NCBI GenBank assembly: GCA_963767645.1
Contig: CAVYEW010000010.1
Coordinates: 372,001-436,000 of the forward strand
Length of the DNA: 64,000 bases
Direction: 5' to 3'
DNA from: DATFDN01 sp963767645
GTDB lineage: Bacteria; Pseudomonadota; Alphaproteobacteria; Acetobacterales; Acetobacteraceae
The notes under the pieces were generated by a model. It was not told the origin of the DNA. It was given only the letters and a program-made list of their open reading frames with translations, and ran no database searches. Every line of letters begins with the position of its first letter. The stretch's first letter is position 1. Positions 29,996 to 39,233 of this stretch are shown piece by piece. The translations under genes and the position numbers were made by a program.

Positions 29996-30016
29996 CCCTC
30001 CCGCAAGGGGAGGGGT
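29996..30016 (+). repeat. palindromic intergenic repeat, family B
   Basis: CCCTCCCGCAAGGGGAGGGG, ending 12 bases before the ATG of the priming glycosyltransferase and leading into its TAGGAG ribosome binding site. In the transcript it could form a hairpin next to the start codon. Confidence 0.65.
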
Positions 30017-30028
30017 AGGAGTACCACC

Positions 30029-31387
30029 ATGAGACGAACGGTGGGCTGCTACGTCGCGCCCGAGCTAGCCGCGCTATGGCTCGCCGACCTCGTGCTGGCC
30101 TTCATCGTCGTCTATTTGATGACGGCTTCGCCGGCCGCGCGCGAGGTGCTCGGCGCCTCCTTTCGGGCGCTCGATGCGCGCCTTGTCGATCACGCCGCCC
30201 TGCTCGCCTCGACCCTCGGGGCAACCGCGAGCGCGATCGGTCTCTACCGCCCCGATATCTGCCTCGACCCGCGGCGGGTCGCCTTGAACGCCGCCGTGGT
30301 GGTGGTCATCGCCTTTCCGGTCGCGCTGATCATGGGCGGGATCTTCAGCCCGCGGCTGACCGGCACCTATGCCGCCCGGCTGATCGTGGTACTGGCGTCA
30401 TGGATGGGCTGCGTGCTGCTGACGCGCTGGGCACTGCGCTCGACGCTGAGCCCGTCCATGCTCGTGCGCCGCGTGCTCCTCATCGGCGCCAGCGAGCATT
30501 CGGGGCGGCTGGGCGCCGCCCTGCGCACGCATCGCGGCGCGATGTTTGAGATTGCCGGTACTGTCGGCGCCGCCGGCACCCCGCCTAGCCTGGCGGAGTT
30601 GCGCCGCGCCCGCGTATGGGCGCTGGTGGCCGTCGGCGGATGCGAGCAGGCTCCCGCGGACTGGATGCTCGACTACAAGATGCGCGGCATTCAGGTGTTC
30701 GACGAACTCGCATTCTGCGAGCGGCAGCTCGGCCGCATCAGCTTGGAGCGCCTCAGCCCCGCCTGGCTGCTTGGCGCCGAGGGCTTCCGTGCCGGGCGGT
30801 CGGGCGAGGCTATCAAGCGTGTGACGGACATCGTGGTCTGCCTGGCCATGCTGGCGCTGATGCTGCCGGTGATAGCGCTGACTGCATTGGCGATACGCCT
30901 CGACAGCGACGGCCCCATCTTCTATCGCCAGGAGCGCGTCGGCTTGCGCGGGCGCAGCTTCACGCTGCTCAAATTCCGCAGCATGGGCGTGGATGCCGAG
31001 GCGGGCGGAAAGCCTCGCTGGGCGGCACGGGGGGATGTGCGCGTGACGCGGGTCGGCGGCTTCATCCGCTCGACCCGGATCGACGAGCTGCCGCAGTTGC
31101 TGAACGTGCTGCGCGGCGACATGAGCCTGGTCGGCCCACGGCCCGAGCGTCCGCACTTCGTCGATCAGCTCGCCGAGCTGATCCCGTTCTACGACAAGCG
31201 CAGCTACGTCAAGCCGGGAATCACCGGCTGGGCGCAGGTGAACTATCCGTACGGCGCCTCGGTCGAGGATGCGCGCGAGAAGCTCGCCTACGACTTGTAC
31301 TACGTTAAGAACCGGGGCCTTTTCCTTGACCTGCTGGTGCTGCTCGCGACCGTCCGCGTGATCCTGTTCCGGGAAGGCGCGCGGTAA
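30029..31387 (+). CDS. polyprenyl-phosphate sugar-1-P transferase (priming, XrtA type)
   Basis: Starts exopolysaccharide repeat synthesis by moving a hexose-1-phosphate from a UDP-sugar to undecaprenyl phosphate. It is a 452-residue WbaP/EpsB-like protein (TIGR03013-type). Four N-terminal membrane helices are followed by a CoA-binding-like domain (VRRVLLIGASEHSGR) and a fifth helix near 275. The C-terminal catalytic domain carries GPIFYRQERVG, LKFRSMGVDAE, STRIDELPQLLNV and SLVGPRPERP, then KPGITGWAQVNY. It is transcribed divergently from the rest of the cluster. Confidence 0.92.
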   Translation: MRRTVGCYVAPELAALWLADLVLAFIVVYLMTASPAAREVLGASFRALDARLVDHAALLASTLGATASAIGLYRPDICLDPRRVALNAAVVVVIAFPVALIMGGIFSPRLTGTYAARLIVVLASWMGCVLLTRWALRSTLSPSMLVRRVLLIGASEHSGRLGAALRTHRGAMFEIAGTVGAAGTPPSLAELRRARVWALVAVGGCEQAPADWMLDYKMRGIQVFDELAFCERQLGRISLERLSPAWLLGAEGFRAGRSGEAIKRVTDIVVCLAMLALMLPVIALTALAIRLDSDGPIFYRQERVGLRGRSFTLLKFRSMGVDAEAGGKPRWAARGDVRVTRVGGFIRSTRIDELPQLLNVLRGDMSLVGPRPERPHFVDQLAELIPFYDKRSYVKPGITGWAQVNYPYGASVEDAREKLAYDLYYVKNRGLFLDLLVLLATVRVILFREGAR

Positions 31388-31421
31388 CGGTCCATTAACT
31401 CTCCGAAGCGGACGATCGCGT

Positions 31422-33053
31422 TCAAGCCGCGACGCGCGCGCCTGCCCCGGCCATGGCGCGGGAATCCTCCTTCACCATGTCGGCCGCTTTCTCCGCGATC
31501 ATGATGACGGCCGCGTTGGTGTTCCCGGACACCATCGTCGGCATGATCGCCGCGTCGGCGACGCGCAGCCCGCCGATGCCGCGCACGCGGAGCCGCTCAT
31601 CGACCACCGCCATCCTGTCCTGCCCCATCTTGCAGGTTCCCACCACATGGTAGGTGGTCTGCCCGTTGTTGCGCGCGAACTCGAGCCATTCGGCGTCCGA
31701 CTGCACCTTCTCGCCGGGATTCATCTCATAGGCGCGGTATCTGTCCATCGCCTTGTTCTCGATGATGCGCCGGCCGATCTTCATGCCGTCAACCAGCACG
31801 CGCCGGTCGATCTCCTCAGCCAGGAAGTTGGCCCGGATCGCCGGCGCCGTCATCGGATCGGGCGAGCGCGCGTGGATCGAGCCCTTCGATTCCGGGCGGC
31901 ACTGATAGACCGTCAGGGTCATGCCGGGCTCGCGTTCCAGGATGCGCGTCGCCGCGGAACCGTAGCTGGCATGGGCAAAGTGGTACTGCACGTCGGGCAC
32001 TTCCAGCTCGGGACGGGTCTTGATGAAGCCGTAGGCGATGCCGGCGGTGTAGGTCAGGATGCCGCGCTGCAGGACGAAGTATTTCACGATCTCCTGCGCA
32101 AAGCGCACGCCGCGCGTATGCTCGTTCAGTGTCACTGGCAGCTTGACCCGCCAGTTCATGCGCGGCGCGTAGTGGTCGCGATAGTTCTCGCCCACTCCGG
32201 GCAACGCGTGCCGCACCTCGATCCCCAGCGAGGCCAGCAGCGCCGGATCGCCGATCCCGGACAGCTCCAGGATGTGCGGCGACTGCACCGCGCCCGCGGC
32301 CAGGATCACCTCGCCGCCGCACCGTGCCTCCTGCTTCGCGCCGCGCTGGATGTAGCGCACGCCCACCGCGCGTTGCCCCTCCAGGATCAGCCCGGTCGCA
32401 TGCGCCTCGGTCTCGATGCGCAGGTTGGGCCGCGCGGCGGTGGCGATGTCGAGAAAGGCGCGTGCCGTGGACCAGCGCCGGCCCCGCTTCTGCGTGACCT
32501 GGAAATAGCCCAAGCCTTCCGGGGCGCCGTTGTTGTAGTCGGGATTGCGCGGATAGCCCTCGGCCACGCCGGCGGCGATAAAGGCGTCGCAGACCTCGTT
32601 GTTCTCGCGCATCGGCGCCACGTTCAGCTTGCCACCTTGCCCGCGCGCCGGATCGGCCGGGCCTTCCCAATGCTCGGACTTGCGGAAATAGGGCAGCACG
32701 GAGTCGTAGGACCAGCCGCGATTGCCGAATTGCGCCCAGGTGTCGTAGTCGAGATGGTTGCCGCGCACGTACAGCATCCCGTTTATCGCGCTTGATCCGC
32801 CGAGCGTTCTGCCGCGCGGGATCGGGATCGAACGGTTGTTGACGTTCGCCTCGGGCTCGGTGGCGAAGTTCCAGTTCAGCTCCGGATGGTTGAGCAGCTT
32901 GGTGAAGCCGACCGGGACGTTGATCCAGAAGTTCTTGTCGCGCGGCCCGGCCTCCAGCAGCAGCACGCGCGTCGCCGGATCCTCGGTCAGCCGGTTCGCC
33001 AGCACGCAGCCGGCCGAGCCGGCGCCCACGATGATGTAGTCGTACTCCGACAT
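31422..33053 (-). CDS. GMC-family FAD-dependent alcohol/choline dehydrogenase
   Basis: An intact 543-residue GMC oxidoreductase. The FAD motif GAGSAG is at residues 11-16, followed by GRTLGGSSAINGMLYVRG and GAVQSPHILELSGIG. The catalytic pair is His in TTYHVVGTCKMG and Asn in SGNTNAAVIM. It is similar throughout to the broken gene at 514-2165. AGGAGGGGACGAGG lies upstream of the ATG. No betaine or aldehyde dehydrogenase genes are near, so the alcohol substrate cannot be assigned. The nitronate monooxygenase gene, 32 bases upstream on the same strand, may share its transcript. Confidence 0.9.
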   Translation of the reverse strand: MSEYDYIIVGAGSAGCVLANRLTEDPATRVLLLEAGPRDKNFWINVPVGFTKLLNHPELNWNFATEPEANVNNRSIPIPRGRTLGGSSAINGMLYVRGNHLDYDTWAQFGNRGWSYDSVLPYFRKSEHWEGPADPARGQGGKLNVAPMRENNEVCDAFIAAGVAEGYPRNPDYNNGAPEGLGYFQVTQKRGRRWSTARAFLDIATAARPNLRIETEAHATGLILEGQRAVGVRYIQRGAKQEARCGGEVILAAGAVQSPHILELSGIGDPALLASLGIEVRHALPGVGENYRDHYAPRMNWRVKLPVTLNEHTRGVRFAQEIVKYFVLQRGILTYTAGIAYGFIKTRPELEVPDVQYHFAHASYGSAATRILEREPGMTLTVYQCRPESKGSIHARSPDPMTAPAIRANFLAEEIDRRVLVDGMKIGRRIIENKAMDRYRAYEMNPGEKVQSDAEWLEFARNNGQTTYHVVGTCKMGQDRMAVVDERLRVRGIGGLRVADAAIMPTMVSGNTNAAVIMIAEKAADMVKEDSRAMAGAGARVAA

Positions 33054-33085
33054 TCGCCTCGTCCCCTCCTATCGCGGCGCACATA

Positions 33086-34162
33086 TCATGCCAGCAGCGC
33101 GCGCGCCTCTTCCCAGACCTGCCGCGCCATCTCGCCGGCCGGCGCGGCGCGCGCAAGTGCCGCCGATTGTCCCGCCCAGGCCTGCATGCGCTGCACATCG
33201 CCCGCCTTCTGCGCCGCCTCGCGCATCGGGGCGGTCAGGCCGCGCTGCACCGGATATGGGGCGGGCACGGGCGCCTCGGGCGCGGCGGCGGCGCGGGCGT
33301 AGCCGGTGGCGATGGAGCGGCCCGCGCGGCCGCTGAAGGCGCGGGTCAGCATCGTGTCCTCCGGCCGGGTGCGGCCCAGCGCCTCGGCCCAGGCGGGATG
33401 AATGCCGGCTTCGGGACAGCGCAGGAAGGCGGTGCCCATCTGCGCCGCGCTGGCGCCGAGCGCGAGCGCGGCGGCGACGCCCCGCCCGTCGGCGATGCCG
33501 CCCGTCGCCACCACGGGCACGCGAACCGCGTCGGCAACCGCCGGGAGCAGCGCGAACAGTCCCACCGCCCGACGCTCGGCCTGCGCGGCCTCGAAGGCGC
33601 CCCGGTGTCCGCCCGCCTCGGCGCCCTGCGCCACGATCACGTCGGCGCCGGCCGCCTCGGCCGCCAGCGCCTCGGCCACCGTGGTGACGGTGGCGAACCA
33701 GGGAATGCCGCGCGCCTTCAGGGTCGCCACGAAATCCGGCTTGTACAGCCCCATGATCGACGACACGGAAGCCGGTGCGGCCGCGAGCAGCGCATCGCAC
33801 TGCGCCGCGAAATCGGGCAGGCCGGCGTCGCCCGCCGTCTCCGGCACGGCAGGGCCGAAGCCGCCGAGGAATTCGCGCACCCGCCTCTCGTGCGCCGCAT
33901 CGCGCACGGGCGGCGGGTCGGGAATCCACAGGTTGATCTGCACCGCGCCGTTGCTGGCAGCCCGAAAGGTGCCCATCCACTCGGCGAGCGCCTTCGGCTG
34001 CATCAGCAGCGCGCCGCACCCGCCCATGCCGCCGGCATTGGCGACCGCGATCGAAAGCGCGGGCGGGCAGGCCCCGGCCATCGGCGCGAGCAGGATCGGG
34101 ACGCGCAGCCCGAATCGTTCGCAGAACGCCCGCGCGCGGGCGAGTGGTGCGGATTCCGTCAT
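33086..34162 (-). CDS. nitronate monooxygenase (NPD/FMN) family
   Basis: An FMN TIM-barrel enzyme that oxidises alkyl nitronates or related substrates. The ATG at 34162 has GGAGG six bases upstream; an open frame reaches 34612 but lacks a ribosome site. The N-terminus RVPILLAPMAGACPPALS and the FMN-binding VIVAQGAEAGGHRG, VPVVATGGIADGRGV and AQMGTAFLRCPEA motifs are present. The histidine in EAGGHRG marks the class I enzymes. At 358 residues it is normal. The natural substrate is unknown. Confidence 0.87.
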   Translation of the reverse strand: MTESAPLARARAFCERFGLRVPILLAPMAGACPPALSIAVANAGGMGGCGALLMQPKALAEWMGTFRAASNGAVQINLWIPDPPPVRDAAHERRVREFLGGFGPAVPETAGDAGLPDFAAQCDALLAAAPASVSSIMGLYKPDFVATLKARGIPWFATVTTVAEALAAEAAGADVIVAQGAEAGGHRGAFEAAQAERRAVGLFALLPAVADAVRVPVVATGGIADGRGVAAALALGASAAQMGTAFLRCPEAGIHPAWAEALGRTRPEDTMLTRAFSGRAGRSIATGYARAAAAPEAPVPAPYPVQRGLTAPMREAAQKAGDVQRMQAWAGQSAALARAAPAGEMARQVWEEARALLA

Positions 34163-34240
34163 GCTGATCCTCCGTGCATCGGGGTTGTCGGGCAACGCCA
34201 GCCGCGGAAGACTGCGTGAAACCGAAGGGGAGGGGAACCG

Positions 34241-35044
34241 ATGGATTTTACCGGCAAGACCGCGCTCGTCACCGGCGGAGGCAACGGGATCGGCCGCGCC
34301 GCCTCGCTTGGCTTCGCCCGCGCCGGCGCCAAGCTGGTGGTGGTGGACCGCGACGCGGAGGCGGGCGAGGCCACGGCGGGCGCTATCCGCCAGCAGGGCG
34401 GCGAGGCGCGGTTCGTCGCTGCCGATGTCACCAAGTCGGCCGAGGTCGCCGCCTACGTGCAGGCCGCCCTGTCGGCCCATGGCGCGATCGACTGCTTCTT
34501 CAACAATGCCGGGATCGAGGGCACGCTTGCGCCCACCGCCGAGTATGACGAGGCGGTGTTCGACCAGGTGATCGGGGTCAACGTCAAGGGCGTGTTCCTT
34601 GGATTGCGCCACGTGCTGCCGGTCATGCTGCGCCAGGGGCGTGGCGCGGTAGTTAACACCGCCTCGGTGGCCGGGCTCGTCGCGTCACCCGGCATGTGCG
34701 CCTATGTCGCCTCCAAGCACGCCGTGATCGGGCTCACCAAGACCGCCGCCGGCGAGGCCGCGCGCGCCGGGGTCCGCGTCAACGCCGTCTGTCCGGGGCC
34801 GATCGACACAAGGATGATCCATTCGCTGGAGGCGCTGATAAACCCGTCCGATCCCGCCAGCGTGTCCACGCGCTACCAGTCGAACATCCCGATCGGCCGC
34901 TACGGCACTGCCGAGGAGGTCGCGAACCTCGTGCTCTTCCTGTGCTCCGACCTCGCCTCGAACATCACCGGGGCGCAGTATGTGGTGGATGGCGGACGCA
35001 CCGCGACCGGCGGGGCGGTGACGAGCGGTGCGCCGCCGCGATAG
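34241..35044 (+). CDS. short-chain dehydrogenase/reductase
   Basis: A classical SDR of 267 residues. The dinucleotide motif TGGGNGIG is at residues 11-18, NNAG near 88, the catalytic Ser in NTASVAG near 142, and the YVASK Tyr-Lys pair near 155-159. The acidic residue in VVVDRD after strand 2 indicates NAD(H) over NADP(H). GGGGAGGGGAACCG precedes the ATG. It converges on the DgoK gene, 6 bases away. The substrate is unknown; a sugar or hydroxy-acid dehydrogenase fits the neighbours. Confidence 0.9.
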   Translation: MDFTGKTALVTGGGNGIGRAASLGFARAGAKLVVVDRDAEAGEATAGAIRQQGGEARFVAADVTKSAEVAAYVQAALSAHGAIDCFFNNAGIEGTLAPTAEYDEAVFDQVIGVNVKGVFLGLRHVLPVMLRQGRGAVVNTASVAGLVASPGMCAYVASKHAVIGLTKTAAGEAARAGVRVNAVCPGPIDTRMIHSLEALINPSDPASVSTRYQSNIPIGRYGTAEEVANLVLFLCSDLASNITGAQYVVDGGRTATGGAVTSGAPPR

Positions 35045-35050
35045 GCAGCC

Positions 35051-35941
35051 TCAGCCCCAGCGGGCGGCGGCCCCGATCAGCGCGAGGCCGCGCGCGACGG
35101 CCTCGCCGTTCAGCCGCTCGGCCATGCCGCCGGCGGTCTCGATCGCGCGGGCATAGAGCGCGGTCAGTTCGGGGGCGCCGATCACATGCACCATGACCTC
35201 GGGCGGCAGATCCGCCAGCGCGGCCCGCACCTCGTGGCCGATCAGCAGTCCCCAGAGGAACGAGCCGGCCGCCCCATCCGCGAACCGGCCGGCCTGCGCG
35301 AGCGCGCGCACGCCGAACAGGTGATGCAGCAGCCCACCTTCCTGGCCCGAGTGCGCAAGACCAGCGTCGAACACGGCGAGATCGCTGGCCGGAGCATCGC
35401 GGATCGTGCGGCCGGGGAAGATCTGGCTGCGCAGGGCCGCGAATGTCTCGCCGGTCGCATGGGTGGCGAAGCTGTCGAGCCGCCCGGCTTCGATGCGCAC
35501 CCAGGTCGAGTTGCTGCCCGGCACGCAAGCCAGCCCGGCGCCGCCGATCTGCGCCAGCGCGCCGACCACCAGCGCCGCCTCGCTGCGGATCACGCCCAGC
35601 GCGCCCGCCCCCTCGGCGCAGGTGAGCCCCGGCATCTGCTTCACCTCCGCCCAGTCGAACGGGACATTGCCCAGCGCGCGCGCCAGCTCGGCCGGTCCGG
35701 CCGGGCAGGGAAGGAGGGGCGCCTCGACCCAGCCTGGCCGGCCGCCGACCATGCCGGAGAGCAGGACATGCCGTTCCCCGCCCGCGAGCCACGGCCCGAT
35801 TTCCTCGCGCAGCGTATCGGCGAAACGCCCGTCCTGCACGTTGAGGATTCCGCGCGGCCCCTGACGGCGGTCACGGATGGTTCCGTCCGGGGTCAGGCGG
35901 AAGGCGCGGAAACTGGTATTGCCCCAATCGACGCCGATCAT
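35051..35941 (-). CDS. dgoK: 2-dehydro-3-deoxygalactonokinase (DgoK)
   Basis: Phosphorylates 2-keto-3-deoxygalactonate in the De Ley-Doudoroff galactose route. The ATG at 35941 has GGAGG six bases upstream. The ASKHA-type start MIGVDWGNTSFRAF, then LLSGMVGGRPGW, MPGLTCAEGAG, CVPGSNSTWVRI and FLWGLLIGHEV are DgoK family segments. Length is 296 residues. The partner aldolase DgoA is not in the window. A further upstream frame to 36052 has no ribosome site. Confidence 0.88.
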   Translation of the reverse strand: MIGVDWGNTSFRAFRLTPDGTIRDRRQGPRGILNVQDGRFADTLREEIGPWLAGGERHVLLSGMVGGRPGWVEAPLLPCPAGPAELARALGNVPFDWAEVKQMPGLTCAEGAGALGVIRSEAALVVGALAQIGGAGLACVPGSNSTWVRIEAGRLDSFATHATGETFAALRSQIFPGRTIRDAPASDLAVFDAGLAHSGQEGGLLHHLFGVRALAQAGRFADGAAGSFLWGLLIGHEVRAALADLPPEVMVHVIGAPELTALYARAIETAGGMAERLNGEAVARGLALIGAAARWG

Positions 35942-36030
35942 GCGATCCTCCGTGATCCCCGAGTACAGACCTGCGGAGGCGCGGCGCGCAAGCCCAAGCT
36001 GCACCGCATCCGCCCTGGAGGGGGCGTAGG

Positions 36031-36636
36031 ATGTTCCGCTGCCTGAGCGCAAGCGAACTGCCTGCCGATACCGTCGCGCTGGCCCGCTTCCTGATCGGAC
36101 GCCTTGTCGTGCGCCAGCTCGCCTGCGGGCTGGCGAGCGGCCGCATCGTCGAGACCGAGGCCTATCTCCCGGACGATGCCGCCTGCCATGCCGCCGCCGG
36201 CCTTACGCCGCGCAACGCGTCGCTGTTTCTCGCCGCGGGGCACGCCTACGTGTACCGGGCCTATGGCCGGTCGTGGATGCTCAACGTATCGAGCGAGGCC
36301 GAAGGCGTCGGCGCGGGCGTGCTGGTGCGGGCGCTCGAACCCTTGCAGGGAATCGCGCTGATGCAGCGCAACCGAGGCGGAGCGGTACGCCTGCGCGACC
36401 TGGCACGGGGGCCCGGCCGGCTCGCTCAGGCGCTGGCGATCGATCGCACGCTGGACGGGATCGATCTTTGCGCCGACACACGGCTATGGCTTGCATGCGA
36501 CGGCTTGGCGGAGGGCGAGATCGCCGCGAGCGTGCGCATCGGCATCACCAAGGACGCCGACCGCGTGCTGCGGTTTTTTCGGAACGGCAGCCGGTTCGTG
36601 AGCGGACCGGGACGGCTCAACGGATCTGAGTCATGA
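36031..36636 (+). CDS. mpg: DNA-3-methyladenine glycosylase (AAG/MPG family)
   Basis: A base-excision repair enzyme that removes alkylated purines. The catalytic Glu lies in RIVETEAYLPDDAACHA, followed by AYVYRAYGRSWMLNV and the conserved GPGRLAQALAID. At 201 residues it is normal. Its 3' end is 38 bases before the gamma-glutamyltransferase start. It is not in an obvious DNA-repair operon. Confidence 0.92.
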   Translation: MFRCLSASELPADTVALARFLIGRLVVRQLACGLASGRIVETEAYLPDDAACHAAAGLTPRNASLFLAAGHAYVYRAYGRSWMLNVSSEAEGVGAGVLVRALEPLQGIALMQRNRGGAVRLRDLARGPGRLAQALAIDRTLDGIDLCADTRLWLACDGLAEGEIAASVRIGITKDADRVLRFFRNGSRFVSGPGRLNGSES

Positions 36637-36674
36637 TACTCCGCCACGGCATTGCTTGCCCGGAGGAACATCGA

Positions 36675-38255
36675 ATGCAGTACACGCCCCCGCCGCACGT
36701 GACGCAGCATTGGCGTCTCACCAAGCCAGCGGCAAGCGGCCGGCGCGGCATCGTGGTCAGCCAGTCCAATGACGCGGCCGAAGCCGGGGTAGCGGTACTG
36801 GACGCAGGCGGGAACGCGGTCGACGCGGCGGTCGCGACCGCGCTCGCGCTCACCGCCGTGGAGCCGTGGAACTCGGGTCTTGGCGGTATCGGTTTCGCGC
36901 TGGTCCACCGCGCCGGGCAGAGCCGGGCCGAGGTGGTCGATTTCGGCCCGGTGGCGCCGCGCGGCCTCGATCCGTCTCGCTTCACGCTGACCGGCCGGAC
37001 AACGGGGGATCTGTTTGCCTGGCCGGAGGTGGAGGGCGACGCCAATATCCATGGTCCGCTCTCCTTCGCCATCCCGTCCTCGGCCGCCGGCTACGGCTTC
37101 ATGCACGAGCGGTGGGGAAGGCTGCCGCTCTCGGAGGTGATCGCGCCTTCGATCGTGCTCGCCCGGCGTGGGCTGGCGCAGGACTGGTTCGCGACGCTGA
37201 AGATCGCCAATGCGGCTGCGGTGCTGCGGCGCTACCCCGAAAGCGCACGCATCTATCTGCCGGACGGCCTGCCGCCGGTGCCGCCCTACCAGGGAACGCC
37301 CGGCTTCTTCCGGCTCGGGAATCTCGGTGCCACGCTGGAGCATCTGGCCCGGGCCGGGCTGCGCGACCTCTACGAAGGGGAGATCGCGCAAGCGATCGTC
37401 GCCGACGTAGCGGGGATGGGAGGCGTGTTGTCGGCCGAGGATCTACGCCGCTGCCAGGCCCGCTCAAGGCCGGCAACCGAGGTGGCGTGGCGAGGACGGA
37501 CCCTGCAGCTGACCGGCGGGCTGACCGCGGCGCCCACGCTGACGCGCGTGCTGGAACATATGGCGGAGGCGCCATACGGCGGCGCCCCGTCACCCGCTTG
37601 GTACGTGGCGCTCGCCCGTGCCCTGAAAGCCGCCTATTCCGAGCGGCTGACCGCCCTGGGCGAGACCGAGCCGCCTGATGCCGATACCTGTACCACGCAT
37701 CTCACCGTCTGCGACGCTGAGGGGACGATGGTGGCGATCACCTCCACGCTGCTGTCGTCCATGGGCAGCCGGGTGGTCCTGCCGCGAGCCGGCGTGCTGA
37801 TGAACAACGGCATCATGTGGTTCGACCCGCGCCCCGGCCGGCCGAACTCCATCGCGCCCGGCAAGCGGCCGCTGACCAATATGCTGCCGGTGATTCTGAA
37901 GGATGAGGGACGGCCCTGGATCGCCGGCGGCGCCTCGGGCGGGCGGCGAATCCTGGCGGCGGTGTTCCAGATGCTGACCCATGCGGCGGATTTCGGCATG
38001 GGCCTGGAGGACGCGGCGCACCATCCGCGCATCGACGTCTCCGACGCCGAGACGGTCAGCATCGATCGGCGGATGCCGGAGTCCGTGATTGCGGCGCTGC
38101 GCGCCGACGGTCCGGTGCAAGTGGTCGAGCATTCCGTCTTGCCCATCAACTTCGCCTGTCCGAATTTCATCGTGCAGGACGGAGACGGCGCGCGCACGGG
38201 CATCAGCGACGCGGCCTCGCCATGGTCGGCGGCGGTGGCGCAGCGGGCAGGATAA
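36675..38255 (+). CDS. ggt: gamma-glutamyltransferase family protein
   Basis: An Ntn hydrolase that transfers or hydrolyses gamma-glutamyl groups. GGAGG lies 8 bases before the chosen ATG (36675). The N-terminal half has SNDAAEAGVAVLDAGGNAVD and EPWNSGLGGIGF. The autoprocessing site is in DTCTTHLTVCD, where the Thr before the His becomes the N-terminal nucleophile of the small subunit. The later MNNGIMWFDP, RPLTNMLPVI and GGASGGRRIL match the substrate loop. No clear signal peptide is visible, which is unusual for a periplasmic enzyme and could mean an intracellular or acylase-like relative. Length is 526 residues. Confidence 0.88.
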   Translation: MQYTPPPHVTQHWRLTKPAASGRRGIVVSQSNDAAEAGVAVLDAGGNAVDAAVATALALTAVEPWNSGLGGIGFALVHRAGQSRAEVVDFGPVAPRGLDPSRFTLTGRTTGDLFAWPEVEGDANIHGPLSFAIPSSAAGYGFMHERWGRLPLSEVIAPSIVLARRGLAQDWFATLKIANAAAVLRRYPESARIYLPDGLPPVPPYQGTPGFFRLGNLGATLEHLARAGLRDLYEGEIAQAIVADVAGMGGVLSAEDLRRCQARSRPATEVAWRGRTLQLTGGLTAAPTLTRVLEHMAEAPYGGAPSPAWYVALARALKAAYSERLTALGETEPPDADTCTTHLTVCDAEGTMVAITSTLLSSMGSRVVLPRAGVLMNNGIMWFDPRPGRPNSIAPGKRPLTNMLPVILKDEGRPWIAGGASGGRRILAAVFQMLTHAADFGMGLEDAAHHPRIDVSDAETVSIDRRMPESVIAALRADGPVQVVEHSVLPINFACPNFIVQDGDGARTGISDAASPWSAAVAQRAG

Positions 38256-38311
38256 CAGCGTGCGCTCGCATCGCCGGGCCGCTCATAATAGGTTTCCATC
38301 GCAACGCCAGC

Positions 38312-38317
38312 TTGACA
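38312..38317 (+). promoter_or_regulatory. possible -35 element upstream of kdsA
   Basis: A perfect TTGACA 59 bases before the kdsA ATG, in the 120-base gap after the gamma-glutamyltransferase gene. The expected -10 position reads CCGTGA or TCCGTG, a poor match, so the promoter call is weak. Confidence 0.3.
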
Positions 38318-38375
38318 AGAACGTTGCGCTTGGTCCGTGAACTGGGAGGAACAGCTTGAATCATAGGTGGGATCA

Positions 38376-39203
38376 ATGAGCCACAACTGCGTGGTTCGCG
38401 TCGGCGCGCTCGAGATCGCCAACCACCTTCCGTCCGTCCTGATTGCCGGACCCTGCCAGATCGAATCGCGCGCCCATGCCTTGGAGGTGGCGCACGGCTT
38501 GCGCGAGATCGCCGCCGCGACCGGGGTAGGGGTGATCTACAAATCGAGCTTCGACAAGGCGAACCGCACCTCGGTAGGCGCGGCGCGGGGGATCGGCATG
38601 GCTGATGGCCTCGCGATCCTGGCCGAGGTGCGCGCGGCAACCGGGCTGCCCGTGCTGACGGACGTGCATGCCGAAGAGCAATGCGCGCCCGCGGCCGAGG
38701 CCGTCGATGTGCTGCAGATCCCCGCCTTCCTCTGCCGCCAGACCGATCTGCTGTTGGCCGCCGGACGCACTGGCCGGCCCGTAAACGTCAAGAAGGGGCA
38801 GTTCCTGGCGCCGTGGGATATGGCGAACGTCGCCGCGAAGATCGCCTCCACCGGCAATCGGAACGTGCTGCTGTGCGAGCGCGGGACGAGCTTCGGCTAC
38901 AACACGCTGGTGACGGATTTCCGCGCCCTGCCGATCATGGCGCGATCAGGATACCCGGTGGTGTTCGACGCCACCCATTCGGTCCAGCAGCCGGGCGGGC
39001 AGGGCGCGTCCTCGGGCGGGCAGCGCGAGTTCGCGCCGGTGCTGGCCCGCGCCGCGCTCGCGGTGGGCGTGGCGGCGGTGTTCATCGAATGCCACCCCGA
39101 TCCCGACCGCGCGCCGAGCGACGGACCGAACATGATCCCGCTGCGCGAGATGGCGGGGCTGGTGAGGCGGCTGAAGGCGTTCGACGCGCTGGCGAAGGGC
39201 TGA
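38376..39203 (+). CDS. kdsA: 3-deoxy-8-phosphooctulonate synthase
   Basis: Condenses phosphoenolpyruvate with arabinose-5-phosphate to form KDO-8-phosphate for lipopolysaccharide. The ATG at 38376 is favoured over the GTG at 38367 because AGGTGGG sits just upstream. LIAGPCQIES has a Cys at residue 27, the ligand that marks the metal-dependent class. YKSSFDKANRTS, NVKKGQFLAP, ERGTSFGYNTLV and FDATHSVQQPGG are the substrate-binding segments. Length is 275 residues. The usual neighbours pyrG and eno are absent; lysA follows 30 bases later. Confidence 0.95.
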   Translation: MSHNCVVRVGALEIANHLPSVLIAGPCQIESRAHALEVAHGLREIAAATGVGVIYKSSFDKANRTSVGAARGIGMADGLAILAEVRAATGLPVLTDVHAEEQCAPAAEAVDVLQIPAFLCRQTDLLLAAGRTGRPVNVKKGQFLAPWDMANVAAKIASTGNRNVLLCERGTSFGYNTLVTDFRALPIMARSGYPVVFDATHSVQQPGGQGASSGGQREFAPVLARAALAVGVAAVFIECHPDPDRAPSDGPNMIPLREMAGLVRRLKAFDALAKG

Positions 39204-39233
39204 CGCCGCCTTGTTGCTGACCTATCCTGGGTC

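Larger units (their letters stand above)
29618..30028. promoter_or_regulatory. divergent control region of the exopolysaccharide operons
   Basis: A 411-base gap, visibly richer in A and T than its surroundings between about 29630 and 29830, separating the minus-strand export operon from the plus-strand priming transferase. It should hold promoters for both. I looked for a sigma-54 site (TGGCAC-N5-TTGC), used by some XrtA loci, and did not find one. It contains the direct repeats at 29631-29659 and a family B palindrome near its right end. Confidence 0.5.

Noticed and set aside
29618..30028. Sigma-54 promoter for the XrtA operon
   Set aside because: Searched both strands for TGGCAC-N5-TTGC; only TGGCAG without a matching -12 element was found.
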